DNA of 64,000 nucleotides from Marinomonas sp. CT5 (GTDB taxonomy: Bacteria; Pseudomonadota; Gammaproteobacteria; Pseudomonadales; Marinomonadaceae): contig NZ_CP025572.1 of NCBI RefSeq assembly GCF_018336975.1, positions 1,326,560-1,390,559 on the forward strand. Reading direction: 5' to 3'. Made by a program: the position numbers and the translations under genes. The notes below the pieces were generated by a model, which was not told the DNA's origin, did no database searches, and worked only from the letters and a program-made list of their open reading frames with translations. Numbering within the stretch: position 1 is the stretch's first letter; the number at the start of each line of letters is the position of its first letter. Shown here piece after piece: positions 44,663 through 52,790 of this stretch.

Positions 44663-46289
44663 GCGCCTTTTACTGGCTAACCCATGGGGATTTGTCATAC
44701 CTGTGATTACTGGCATCGCCGCGACGTTAGCCGGTGTTGCCTTGTTGGGTGTTTCGGGTTGGTTTATTTCCGCAGCAGGGTTGGCAACCACCATGGGCGT
44801 GGCACTGGTCTTTAACTACCTCACTCCGGGTGCAATTGTTCGTGGTTTGGCCATTTTAAGAACCGCTGGGCGTTATGGCGAACAAGTAACTGCTCATAAT
44901 CACTTGTTAGGATTGTTACGGATTTTACGCCTTTGGGTTTGGGATCAGCGCGTTGCCAAAGACGCGGCTAATCTACATCAACAAAGCCGTGGCGATTTAT
45001 TGCAACGCCTAGTAAGCGACCTAGATCAAATCATTCGTTGGCCGCTGGTGGTGTTTCTACCTTGGATCTACGCACTGCTCTCTTATGTGGCCGTGTCTAT
45101 TTTTGCCTATTTCATTTCGCCTACCTTGCTCTTGCCATTAGGTGTTGCCGCGTTATTGCATATTGTCCTTGTACCTTACCTATGTGGACGCTTTGCCAGC
45201 CATGAAGTACACGTTGGTCAAATACTTGGAGTGCATCGCCGCAGTCGCTTTGTAAGCTTTTTCTCCGCACTGATTACGCTCACTATTCGCGGACGTTGGG
45301 AAGATTACTCTCAGCGTCTTGGTCAACTGGATGAGCGCCAAAGAAAAACAGAAATTCGCATCCAACAAGCCGTTAGCCTTGGGCGTTTGTTATCTTACTG
45401 CGTCACCATTCTCTTATTGGCTTGTAGTTTCTATTTGCTTGGACAAGCTGACGACACAACTGGCCGCTGGATCTTAATTACTGGCGTACAGGGCACTTGG
45501 GTTGTAGGGTTTGTTTTATCTATATTGGCGGTGAACGAATTGGTGCTACCGTTGGTTCAATCCTTTGTTGCGCAAGGTCAATCTCAAGTGGGCTTACGTC
45601 GTTTGAATCAACTGCATCAAGATGAACAAGCACCATCTGAGCAGCCGATCAATAGAATTGAACAACTTACCTTTAAGCAGTGGCGCGGTTATCACGCTCC
45701 GAGTGGTATGGGCAGCCCAACCACAGATATTAAAATAAATCAGGGTGAATTTGTTTGGATTCGAGGTGCAAGTGGCTCTGGTAAATCGACATTATTGGCA
45801 TCGATCGCTGGGGATTGTTTGTCTTCAGGTCAAGCTTTTATCAACAGTGAACCACAGAACATTTATAGTAACCAAACCTATCAAGCTCAATTAAGTTATT
45901 TGCCTCAGGCTCCTTATATCTTTCAGCAAAGCATTGCTGCCAACTTACACCTTGGCAACCCCAATGCCAGCGACGAAGAGCTTTGGGCAGTACTAGAAGC
46001 CGTAGCGCTCGGTGACTGGGCACGGAACTTACCAAATGGCTTAGAGACTTTACTAAGTCCACAGGGGCGTAACCTTTCAGGTGGACAACGTAAACGTCTT
46101 GCCCTAGCACGCTTACTGCTAAGAAACTCTCCTGTCTTATTACTAGACGAACCCTTCGACGGCTTAGATAAAGCCACTATCGAAACCATCTGTCACTCAT
46201 TAGAGAACGACTACAAACCAGACATCCTAGTCCTCGTTAGCCACGTGGGCAGTCGCATTGGCGACAACGCAAGAGTCATAGAGCTTTAG
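44622..46289 (+). CDS. cydC: Heterodimeric thiol-exporting ABC transporter subunit CydC
   Basis: The 555-residue partner of CydD. The membrane domain starts [35 protein letters not shown], a CydC hallmark. The ATPase domain has Walker [10 protein letters not shown], signature [10 protein letters not shown] and Walker [18 protein letters not shown] five bases before the ATG supports this start inside the end of cydD. It is last in the operon. Confidence 0.95.
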   Translation: MSSHAKKTAKLSLKRLLLANPWGFVIPVITGIAATLAGVALLGVSGWFISAAGLATTMGVALVFNYLTPGAIVRGLAILRTAGRYGEQVTAHNHLLGLLRILRLWVWDQRVAKDAANLHQQSRGDLLQRLVSDLDQIIRWPLVVFLPWIYALLSYVAVSIFAYFISPTLLLPLGVAALLHIVLVPYLCGRFASHEVHVGQILGVHRRSRFVSFFSALITLTIRGRWEDYSQRLGQLDERQRKTEIRIQQAVSLGRLLSYCVTILLLACSFYLLGQADDTTGRWILITGVQGTWVVGFVLSILAVNELVLPLVQSFVAQGQSQVGLRRLNQLHQDEQAPSEQPINRIEQLTFKQWRGYHAPSGMGSPTTDIKINQGEFVWIRGASGSGKSTLLASIAGDCLSSGQAFINSEPQNIYSNQTYQAQLSYLPQAPYIFQQSIAANLHLGNPNASDEELWAVLEAVALGDWARNLPNGLETLLSPQGRNLSGGQRKRLALARLLLRNSPVLLLDEPFDGLDKATIETICHSLENDYKPDILVLVSHVGSRIGDNARVIEL

Positions 46290-46339
46290 ATTTTTATTAT
46301 ATTTGTTTCCTCTAAATTGTTATTAGCAGCAGGTTTATT

Positions 46340-46427
46340 CCGCTCTGCTGAGCGGGTAACTTTTGCCAATCGATGCAACGCTTTCATTTAATGGGAAAGC
46401 AAAAAATCTTTTATCGGGCTATCGCCC
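46340..46427. repeat. Row of three short hairpins
   Basis: CCGCTC-tgct-GAGCGG (46340-46355), GCTTTC/GAAAGC (46380-46385 with 46395-46400, followed by A6) and GGGC-tatc-GCCC (46416-46427) follow each other after cydC. They could end the cyd transcript or be a decayed repetitive extragenic element. Confidence 0.45.
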
Positions 46428-46444
46428 AAACGTCTCATTCATGT

Positions 46445-46620
46445 TGTTTAATACTGGTTTAGCGAGACGACTTTTACCGTAAGGCATAGATTGTTTTTGA
46501 TGATTTTAGAAAAGGTATTTTTAACTGATCCTGAAACTCCATAAAGTCGCGCAACTTCGTCGAGTCGAACAGGCTTATTTAGGGTGAAAACCAAAACGCA
46601 ATTAATGGATAGATATACAG
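46445..46620 (-). pseudogene. Possible remnant of an Rrf2/NsrR-type regulator
   Basis: On the minus strand one frame reads CVLVFTLNKPVRLDEVARLYGVSGSVKNTFSKIIKNNL in two parts. It resembles the helix-turn-helix region of Rrf2-type repressors such as NsrR (LxxLAL...VTIxEIAxxYGIS...HLMKVV). It has no start codon, lacks the N-terminal helix start, and ends at a stop before the cysteine cluster. If real, it is a dead fragment. The similarity is judged by eye only. Confidence 0.28.
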
Positions 46621-46902
46621 TTTATTTTTTAAATGGTCACTTTCTTGCGCGTTTAGCCATTTTAAATAAAACCAATTGTGCTCGTTTTGTGCTGGAGGTA
46701 AGTAAGAAAGTCCTCTAATATCAATGAATAAGGATTCATAGAGTAGAAATAACGCGCTGTGGATAAAAGGAATAACACGCATGCTCGTTTTTCCTGTTTT
46801 GATTTTTGTGGGTATCAGTTAAAAAGTATTATTCTTCAGAAAGTTAAAAGGGTTTTTAAGTGAATTTAAAAATGTGTAAACGCGCATGCGCATTATTAAA
46901 AT

Positions 46903-46909
46903 GTTATGT
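46903..46909 (+). other. GTTATGT box at the left end of the cassette array
   Basis: The heptamer matches the 3' core (1R) box of the attC site at 48097-48171. It marks the likely left boundary of the first cassette (recombination between G46903 and T46904). No complete attC or attI was recognised to its left. Confidence 0.4.
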
Positions 46910-46934
46910 TCACAGGTGAATTTAGAGGATCTAT

Positions 46935-47564
46935 ATGAAAATAAAATTTGTAGTCGGTTGCTTTCTAATAGCAGCAGCATTCCTATTTGGAGCTTATTTT
47001 AGTAATCCAAGTTTCTGGCAGGCAGTTTTAATAAATACAGGAACATCCTTCATCGCGTTGGGGATCGGTCTCGTATTAGTGAACATTTATCTGGAGCAAA
47101 ACGCTAGAAAAGGAGCTGTAAAGTCGTTGTTCGTTCTTTCAAATAGTGCAATTGCAGGTGTTCACAATCACTTTCTGAATACCTGCTGGGCCAAGTTTGG
47201 CAGGGATGAATTTGGGAAAATAATTGATGAATATGTCAAGTCCAATGGCAATCCAAAATCACTCAAGCTTGAAGTTCGAGAATACTTTTACGAGCTAGTA
47301 AAAAATGATCGGGCGCTGTTCAATCACTTGGATTCAATGGCTGAAAGTCTTACAGAACTGTCTAGATTGGTTGGGTGGAGTTTGAATGCCTCTTTGCTTG
47401 AATCCTCTCTGAATTCAAGAATTGCGATTAACAAGCTTAAGGAGTTGGATCTTGATGACTCCGAAGATGCCAAAAATTCTGCGACGGAGTATCTATTGGA
47501 CGCTGACCTGAAAGGGCAAGAAACTCGGCACATACTTCTTAAATTAGCTGACATTGAAGAGTGA
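46935..47564 (+). CDS. Cassette 1: hypothetical membrane protein
   Basis: The 209-residue protein has two N-terminal membrane helices (about 4-22 and 28-51) and a helical, charged cytoplasmic remainder with no recognised domain. AGAGGA precedes the ATG. It is the first gene of the integron-like array and is followed at once by an attC site. Most integron cassettes encode such unknown proteins. The second helix, VLINTGTSFIALGIGLVLVN, is like membrane anchors of small regulatory or defence-type proteins, but no function is claimed. Confidence 0.75.
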   Translation: MKIKFVVGCFLIAAAFLFGAYFSNPSFWQAVLINTGTSFIALGIGLVLVNIYLEQNARKGAVKSLFVLSNSAIAGVHNHFLNTCWAKFGRDEFGKIIDEYVKSNGNPKSLKLEVREYFYELVKNDRALFNHLDSMAESLTELSRLVGWSLNASLLESSLNSRIAINKLKELDLDDSEDAKNSATEYLLDADLKGQETRHILLKLADIEE

Positions 47565-47636
47565 ACATAACAAGTTGCTGCACACGGAAAAATTACTCGC
47601 TATGCTCCTAATTTTCCGGTGAGCAAAGCGTTAAGC
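47565..47636 (+). other. attC recombination site 1
   Basis: The site starts with ACATAAC (47565-47571) and ends with GTTAAGC (47630-47636, consensus GTTRRRY). The interior arms fold on each other (CACGGAAAAATTA against TAATTTTCCGGTG) with unpaired bases as in attC hairpins. It lies directly after the cassette 1 stop codon. Confidence 0.85.
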
Positions 47637-47645
47637 ATCAAAGTA

Positions 47646-48161
47646 ATGGAATCAATTAAACTAATCTTAGCTTTTTGGAATTATCGCTTCATGTCGAGTC
47701 GCGAAGTAATAGCTTGGGCTGACGAAGAGATAAAGGCTGTAGATGAGCCTGACGATGACTTGATCACTTTATCCCTAGAAGGGCCTGAAGTGTGCACTAA
47801 GCTTCCGAGTGACGAATTTCCACGATCTACCAAGTTACCCTATGAAAAAATATTCGCAATTAAAGCGTCTATATTTGATTTGTCCTTAAAAGAAGAAAGA
47901 GATAAATTTATTTCTTGGATGTTGGGTTCCTGCCGAGGGTTAAGTTTAGATATTCCAGAGGTAAGGCTTGCCTATGATTACGAGCATATTAGTTGGGACG
48001 GTGATAACCCGATGAAAGCTGACGAGATGTTTGATAATTCGTTTCGTAATATGCTTAAGCATTGGAATGAGCAGACTGAAGAGTTAGAGGGCAGATGCTT
48101 AACAAATCAATCAACTACGCGCATCCTGCGCCGGAAGCAGCGAAGCTGCTCCGGTTATTGA
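47646..48161 (+). CDS. Cassette 2: hypothetical protein
   Basis: A 171-residue soluble, acidic protein with no recognised domain. The middle part has RDKFISWMLGSCRGLSLDIPEVRLAYDYEHISWDGDNP. A GTG at 47619 would begin inside the preceding attC, so I use ATG 47646. The last 21 or so residues (from CLTNQST) are encoded by the following attC site, so the gene has lost or never had its own stop before it. The true C-terminus may differ. Confidence 0.65.
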   Translation: MESIKLILAFWNYRFMSSREVIAWADEEIKAVDEPDDDLITLSLEGPEVCTKLPSDEFPRSTKLPYEKIFAIKASIFDLSLKEERDKFISWMLGSCRGLSLDIPEVRLAYDYEHISWDGDNPMKADEMFDNSFRNMLKHWNEQTEELEGRCLTNQSTTRILRRKQRSCSGY

Positions 48162-48171
48162 GGCGTTATGT
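48097..48171 (+). other. attC recombination site 2
   Basis: It starts with GCTTAAC (48097-48103, a perfect RYYYAAC box) and ends with GTTATGT (48165-48171). Between them the core CCGGAAGCAGC/GCTGCTCCGG forms a strong hairpin (48131-48154). It overlaps the 3' end of the cassette 2 reading frame. Confidence 0.85.
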
Positions 48172-48198
48172 GCTGGAAAACATCAGAGGACGTGGGTA

Positions 48199-48690
48199 AT
48201 GTCGACTAAAGGTTTAAATGCGCGGATAACAGCATACAAGAAGGCATTTGCTAGCGGAGAAATTCAAGAAACCTATCAAAAATTGGTCAGTATCGTTCAG
48301 AATCTGAGAACTGAGTTTTCAAAAAAATATAAAGGTGAATTCTCCGTCGCAAACATATTGCATGGATATATTGACTTTACTTATTTTTACTTGCAAAACG
48401 ATTATCTCAAGAAGAACAAGCTGAAGATTGCTATTGTCTTCAATCATCAACACGCCAGTTTTGAACTCTGGCTTCTTGGGCAAACAAAAGATATACAGAT
48501 TCGCTATTGGGAGAAGTTGAAAGGCACTAAATGGGTTACCAGCGAAATTATGCCTGAATATTCAATTTTTGAAGTTCCACTTATTTCAACTCCGGACTTT
48601 GATAATACAAATAAACTTTCAGAATCTATTCATGATCAATTTGAGGTACTTACAGAAGAAATTCTCAATATGTTGGAGTCTTGTAAGTAA
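48199..48690 (+). CDS. Cassette 3: hypothetical protein, possibly DUF7000-like
   Basis: The 163-residue soluble protein starts with helices (ARITAYKKAFASGEIQETYQKLVSIVQNLRTEF), followed by HGYIDFTYFYLQND and KLKIAIVFNHQHASFELWLLGQTKDIQIRYWEKLKG. This resembles, from memory, the DUF7000 family often found in integron cassettes; the name is unverified. No catalytic residues are recognised. It is flanked on both sides by attC sites. Confidence 0.7.
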   Translation: MSTKGLNARITAYKKAFASGEIQETYQKLVSIVQNLRTEFSKKYKGEFSVANILHGYIDFTYFYLQNDYLKKNKLKIAIVFNHQHASFELWLLGQTKDIQIRYWEKLKGTKWVTSEIMPEYSIFEVPLISTPDFDNTNKLSESIHDQFEVLTEEILNMLESCK

Positions 48691-48694
48691 TGGC

Positions 48695-48781
48695 ACATAA
48701 CAAGCGCGTGAACATGGATCGCACAAAGCTGCGCCGCTTCGCTCTGTACCTTTGTGCGCCCGGTTACACGAAACGTTAACC
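48695..48781 (+). other. attC recombination site 3
   Basis: It starts with ACATAAC (48695-48701) and ends with GTTAACC (48775-48781). The arms CGCACAAAG and CTTTGTGCG, then CGTG and CACG further out, fold into an attC-type hairpin. The right end, GTTAACCCT, resembles the start of the dfrA1 cassette as I remember it. Confidence 0.85.
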
Positions 48782-48795
48782 CTCACAGGAGTCGT

Positions 48796-49272
48796 ATGAA
48801 ATTATCGTTAATCGCAGCAGTTTCTGAAAATGGTGTAATAGGCTCAGGCTTAGATATATCTTGGTCTGTTAAAGGTGAGCAGTTGCTGTTTAAAGCTATG
48901 ACATATAATCAATGGTTAATTGTTGGTAGAAAGACTTTTGAGTCTATGGGGAAGCTCCCAAATAGAAAATATGCGGTAATTACTCGCTCTGAGTTAAAAT
49001 CAGACGATAAAGATGTATTCTATTTTTCATCAATTGATAATGCATTATCTACACTGAAAAATGTTACCGACCATGCATTTGTGTCTGGTGGCGGAGAAGT
49101 TTATAAAGCACTTATTCATCGCGCTGATACACTGCACATATCGACAGTCCATACAGATATTGACGGTGATGTGTTTTTTCCTCAAGTTCCTGATGGCTAT
49201 AGTGAAGTATTCAAACAACGATTTAGTTCAAACTTAGATTATACGTATCGCATTTGGCAAAAGCAGATTTAG
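48796..49272 (+). CDS. dfrA: Cassette 4: dihydrofolate reductase of the DfrA1 type
   Basis: DHFR reduces dihydrofolate to tetrahydrofolate with NADPH. The 158-residue protein follows the trimethoprim-resistant DfrA1 group almost throughout: MKLSL start, [19 protein letters not shown] with the catalytic acidic residue as Glu28, [48 protein letters not shown] and the WQK end. It differs in the active-site loop, where GLDISW replaces the GPDIPW I recall for DfrA1. AGGAG five bases upstream supports ATG 48796. It sits right after attC site 3, but no attC follows it. Resistance is inferred from similarity. Confidence 0.88.
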   Translation: MKLSLIAAVSENGVIGSGLDISWSVKGEQLLFKAMTYNQWLIVGRKTFESMGKLPNRKYAVITRSELKSDDKDVFYFSSIDNALSTLKNVTDHAFVSGGGEVYKALIHRADTLHISTVHTDIDGDVFFPQVPDGYSEVFKQRFSSNLDYTYRIWQKQI

Positions 49273-49363
49273 GGTCAGCCATAAGAAGCGGTGGCAGTTT
49301 TGGAAATAGGGCTTTTAACCCATCTCAAACACCCTTAAAAAAACACACCTAACCGGAGACAAA

Positions 49364-49871
49364 ATGGAATTAGTCTTACCATCCTCAAAATATATCCCAA
49401 GCTATAACGCATACATCGAAGAGTTGGGGGATGAAGTTCGTTATCCTTTCCCTATGGGTTTTGATCATCAAGATTTCGATGCACTTTTAGCTAAGCTGTC
49501 TGATTTTGCGCTTGGTAAAAATTTACCTGAGGGTTTTGTACCCAGTACGACCATGTGGTTGGTAGAAAGGGGATGAACTAATTGGCGTGACGAATTTACG
49601 TCATTACCTTAATAGTGCTATTGAAGAGTGCGGTGGTCATATTGGATTGGGGATTCGTCCCTCTTACCGTGGTAAAGGATTGGGTAAGTGGTTAATGAAG
49701 CTTTCAATAGAAAAGCTAAATGCTATGGGGGTAAGTTGTGTTCATGTGCATTGTTATAAAGACAACTATGCTTCGGCCAGTACTATTATTGAGAACGGTG
49801 GTGAGTTGCATTCTGAATTGACCTTGGATGGTAAAGTGGTTCAGCGGTATTTTATAAATGGTGTTTTATAG
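49364..49871 (+). pseudogene. GNAT acetyltransferase broken by a frameshift
   Basis: Frame 1 reads 70 codons to TGA (49574-49576), ending ...TTMWLVERG. The other frame continues EGDELIGVTNLRHYLNSAIEECGGHIGLGIRPSYRGKGLGKWLM with the acetyl-CoA loop RGKGLG, on to the family end. A single extra base in the GAAAGGGG run near 49566-49573 would explain the break. The whole gene would encode about 168 residues of the GNAT family, with unknown acceptor. The second part has no good start of its own. A sequencing error in the homopolymer is possible. Confidence 0.8.
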
Positions 49872-50064
49872 ATATTTTAATCTTGAATAAATGCTTATGT
49901 ATTATTAAATTCAATGTAGTAGTAAGGACTATTATTTAGTCAGGGGCTCAGGATTTTCTTAAGGCTGGGATGGCCGCTTTGGTTCAGATTTGACTCTGTC
50001 AGTATTTGACGATGAGATGTCCCGGCGGAGCCGGTTTATATAAAATGAGAATATGAGGTATCCC

Positions 50065-51639
50065 ATGATAACTTTTAGGCTTTCATGTCACCGTTTTGTG
50101 GCTTTCGCTTTATTGGCTTCGGCCTCGCTTACATTTTTGTCCTCTCCTTTGTTTGCTGAAGAGCTTCCTCCATCTAGAACCTCTGGTATTTCTGTTCCTG
50201 AAGGCCAGATAGAGGAAGCTGTCGCCGCGTTGGATAGGATTGTTGAAGACATAAAAGCTCGTAGCGGTATTCCGGGCATTGCTGTCGCAGTGGTTCATGG
50301 TGATAAGACCATTTACGCCAAAGGTTTTGGTGTACGCGGTGACAAAAACAGCTTGCCTATTACACCGGATACTGTGTTTCAGGTGGCTTCGCTGTCTAAG
50401 GCTGTTGGTGCGACAGCCGTTGCTCGGCAAGTTAGTGAAGGTGTGGTTTCATGGAATAGTCGTATGAAAGATCTTCTTCCTTGGTTTGCCCTTTCAGATA
50501 CGGCTATTAGAGACAAGTTGACCATCGGGGATCTTTACAGCCATCGGTCAGGTTTACCAGACCATGCTGGAGATGAACTTGAGGTTCTCGGTTTTGATCG
50601 TCAAATGATTCTTGAACGGCTAAGGCTTTTACCACTTTCTCCGTTTCGTATTAGCTACGCTTACACTAACTTTGGTCTAACGGCAGCAGCGGAAGCGGTT
50701 GCAGAAGCGTCAGGTATGCCATGGAGTGATCTGACTGAAGAGGCCGTGTTTAAGCCTCTTGGCATGACGCATACTAGTTCACGCTATAAAGACTTTGTCG
50801 CGCGTGAAAACCGAGCCATTCCCCACGCTATAACCGACGATGGTTTTGCTCCATTGTATAATCGTCAGCCCGATGCACAGTCGCCTGCTGGTGGAGTTAG
50901 TTCATCAGTTAACGATATGGCGAAATGGATGAAGATGGTACTTGCTAATGGTGGTGACCTTATCCGACCAGAAGCTCTGCAACCGGCTATTAGTCCGCAA
51001 AGTTTCTCGAAAAGACCAAATAGTCCAGATGAACGCGCGAGCTTTTATGGCTACGGTTTTATTGTAGGAACAGACCCGAGTGGCCGGGTTATCCTTAGTC
51101 ATTCGGGGGCTTTTATACTAGGCGCGGCAACTCATTTCACTATGATTCCGTCTCTTGATGTTGGCATTGTTGTATTATCTAACGCGTCTCCAGTTGGGGC
51201 TGTTGAGTCGATCGGTGCAAGTTTTACTGATATTGTGCAGACTGGCGCGATTAGACGCGACTGGTTTTCTGGCTACGAACCTTTGTTTGCAGCATTTTAT
51301 AAGCCACTAGGACAAACCGCTGGAAAGCCTTTCCCGAAAGCTGCCGCTGCTACGCCTCCAGCTAGTTATTGCATTGGTCGTTATAGCCATCCTTATTATG
51401 GAACGGTTGAAGTGCGCGAAGATACGTCTGGTGGGTTAGTCTTGTTAGCCGGTCCAGAACAGCAAGTATTCCATTTGGAAGCATGGGATGGTGCTATGAT
51501 GGTGTTTGATGTTGATAATGAAAATGCCCCGAAAGGTTCTCGTTCTGGCGTCAGGTTTTCGGGCGGAGAAGAACAGGCCGAGACATTGGAAGTTGAACTG
51601 CTTGTTTATGATGGGCCAGCGCGTTTCGAAAGAATATAG
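50065..51639 (+). CDS. Class C beta-lactamase-fold serine hydrolase
   Basis: The 524-residue protein has a signal peptide (ending SPLFAEE). The penicillin-binding fold follows: nucleophile SLSK (S109-K112), the tyrosine motif YTN in SYAYTNFG, and HSG in ILSHSGAFILG as the third element. A C-terminal extension of about 130 residues (ASYCIGRYSHPYYGTVEV onward) forms the lipocalin-like domain of esterase/peptidase relatives. It is more likely an esterase or D-aminopeptidase than a true AmpC. GAGG six bases upstream supports ATG 50065 over 50053. Confidence 0.88.
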   Translation: MITFRLSCHRFVAFALLASASLTFLSSPLFAEELPPSRTSGISVPEGQIEEAVAALDRIVEDIKARSGIPGIAVAVVHGDKTIYAKGFGVRGDKNSLPITPDTVFQVASLSKAVGATAVARQVSEGVVSWNSRMKDLLPWFALSDTAIRDKLTIGDLYSHRSGLPDHAGDELEVLGFDRQMILERLRLLPLSPFRISYAYTNFGLTAAAEAVAEASGMPWSDLTEEAVFKPLGMTHTSSRYKDFVARENRAIPHAITDDGFAPLYNRQPDAQSPAGGVSSSVNDMAKWMKMVLANGGDLIRPEALQPAISPQSFSKRPNSPDERASFYGYGFIVGTDPSGRVILSHSGAFILGAATHFTMIPSLDVGIVVLSNASPVGAVESIGASFTDIVQTGAIRRDWFSGYEPLFAAFYKPLGQTAGKPFPKAAAATPPASYCIGRYSHPYYGTVEVREDTSGGLVLLAGPEQQVFHLEAWDGAMMVFDVDNENAPKGSRSGVRFSGGEEQAETLEVELLVYDGPARFERI

Positions 51640-51707
51640 CGAGAATACCATTAACGATTAAGCCGTCGTTCACTTCGACGTTAATTATTATAAAAGTAGA
51701 GGATGTC

Positions 51708-52097
51708 ATGCAATATATACATTTAGTCGCGATTATCGCTGTGTTGCAGTTTTTCTTTTTTGGGGCAATGACGGGAAGGGCGAGAAGAAACTCTGGACTC
51801 AAAGCGCCTGCTGTTACGGGGCATGAAGGTTTCGAGCGAATGTATCGTGTTCAAATGAATACATTGGAAACCTTAGTGGCTTTTCTTCCGTCTTTGTTTA
51901 TCGCGGCCATCTATTGGTCTCCGGTATTGGTTTCTAGTTTGGGGGTTGTCTATATTGTGGGTCGCTTTATTTATTGGAGAGCGTATGTGTCTTCTCCTGA
52001 AAAGCGTGCACTCGGTTTTATGTTATCTATTCTGCCAACCTTTATTCTAATTGCTCTGGCTATCGTTGGCATTGTTATGTCTATTGCTGGGAATTAA
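51708..52097 (+). CDS. MAPEG family membrane protein
   Basis: The 129-residue protein has four membrane helices and the MAPEG pattern GHEGFERMYRVQMNTLETLVAFLPSLFIAA, then VYIVGRFIYWRAYVSSPEKRALGF. Bacterial members are microsomal glutathione S-transferase-like, acting on lipid peroxides or electrophiles. The specific role is unknown. It is downstream of the serine hydrolase by 68 bases. Confidence 0.9.
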   Translation: MQYIHLVAIIAVLQFFFFGAMTGRARRNSGLKAPAVTGHEGFERMYRVQMNTLETLVAFLPSLFIAAIYWSPVLVSSLGVVYIVGRFIYWRAYVSSPEKRALGFMLSILPTFILIALAIVGIVMSIAGN

Positions 52098-52196
52098 GCT
52101 CACACCCTTTCATTTCGCAGCTAATACCATCTTGGTGTTGGCTGTTTCTTCCCTTCATTCCGCTTTTCCATTTTTATAAATTATTTGACATTTAGC

Positions 52197-52230
52197 TGTT
52201 CTTTATATAGAACGTTCTATATAAAGAACA
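52197..52230. promoter_or_regulatory. 34-bp perfect palindrome, autoregulatory operator of the XRE regulator
   Basis: Bases 52197-52213 are perfectly mirrored by 52214-52230. The palindrome is itself made of two adjacent 16-bp inverted repeats, GTTCTTTATATAGAAC (52198-52213) and GTTCTATATAAAGAAC (52214-52229), so it has four GTTCT half-sites. It lies 15 bases before the XRE-cupin start and overlaps TATATA promoter-like sequence, as expected for a repressor site. Confidence 0.8.
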
Positions 52231-52244
52231 AATTGAGGTGCATG

Positions 52245-52790
52245 ATGAATAAACCCATTCTCGGCTCGCTGGGTCGCAACATACAAAAACTGCGTATGGC
52301 AAAGGGATTGTCTTTGTCTCAGCTTGCATTGGATGCAGGGCTGGCGAAGTCGAATTTGTCGCGTATTGAGCAAGGTGAGGGTAATCCAACCATAGAAACC
52401 ATTTGGCGTTTGGCGGTACAGCTGGATGCGCCGTTTGGGGATTTGGTGGCCAGTTTGGAATCCACGATGGGCGAAAACGGGATTCAGGTTCGCTTGATTG
52501 ATCAAGGTCTGGATAATCCGCGCATTGATGTTTATTGGATGTCATGTGCGCCCAACACCATTAAGCAATCAGAGCCCCATATTGCTGGTACGACAGAAAC
52601 CCTGACTTTAATTAGCGGTGCCTTGTTGGCCGGAGAGAATGATGACTTGCGCCAGCTGGACATTGGAAAAGCGCGCACCTTTGCTGCGGATGTTCCCCAC
52701 CGTTATCAAACGGGGGATGAATGGGCGACGCTGATGATGGTCATTACTTATGCAAAACAGTCTGATCCTAAACAGGAAGTACAATTATGA
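52245..52790 (+). CDS. XRE family regulator with C-terminal cupin domain
   Basis: The 181-residue protein has an N-terminal helix-turn-helix (LGRNIQKLRMAKGLSLSQLALDAGLAKSNLSRIEQGEGNPTIETIWRLA) and a C-terminal cupin sensor (about 100-175; PHIAGTTETLTLISGALLAG, then FAADVPHRYQ). Such proteins often control amino acid or polyamine export genes. The ATG at 52245 has GAGG six bases upstream; a longer reading would begin inside the operator. Its stop overlaps azlC (ATGA), so it is in one operon with azlCD. Confidence 0.92.
   Translation: MNKPILGSLGRNIQKLRMAKGLSLSQLALDAGLAKSNLSRIEQGEGNPTIETIWRLAVQLDAPFGDLVASLESTMGENGIQVRLIDQGLDNPRIDVYWMSCAPNTIKQSEPHIAGTTETLTLISGALLAGENDDLRQLDIGKARTFAADVPHRYQTGDEWATLMMVITYAKQSDPKQEVQL

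Larger units (their letters stand above)
46290..46934. other. Gene-poor interval between cydC and the cassette array
   Basis: It contains a row of three hairpins (46340-46427), a possible Rrf2-like gene remnant on the minus strand, and a 67-codon minus-strand frame at 46579-46782 with AGGA before its ATG that I cannot identify. It ends with a GTTATGT box (46903-46909), identical to the 3' box of the second attC site, just before the first cassette gene. Confidence 0.5.

Noticed and set aside
46579..46782. 67-codon minus-strand frame upstream of the cassette array
   Set aside because: It has AGGA before an ATG, but no recognisable domain, and it overlaps the Rrf2-like fragment in another frame. 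It was kept only as a note in the interval description.
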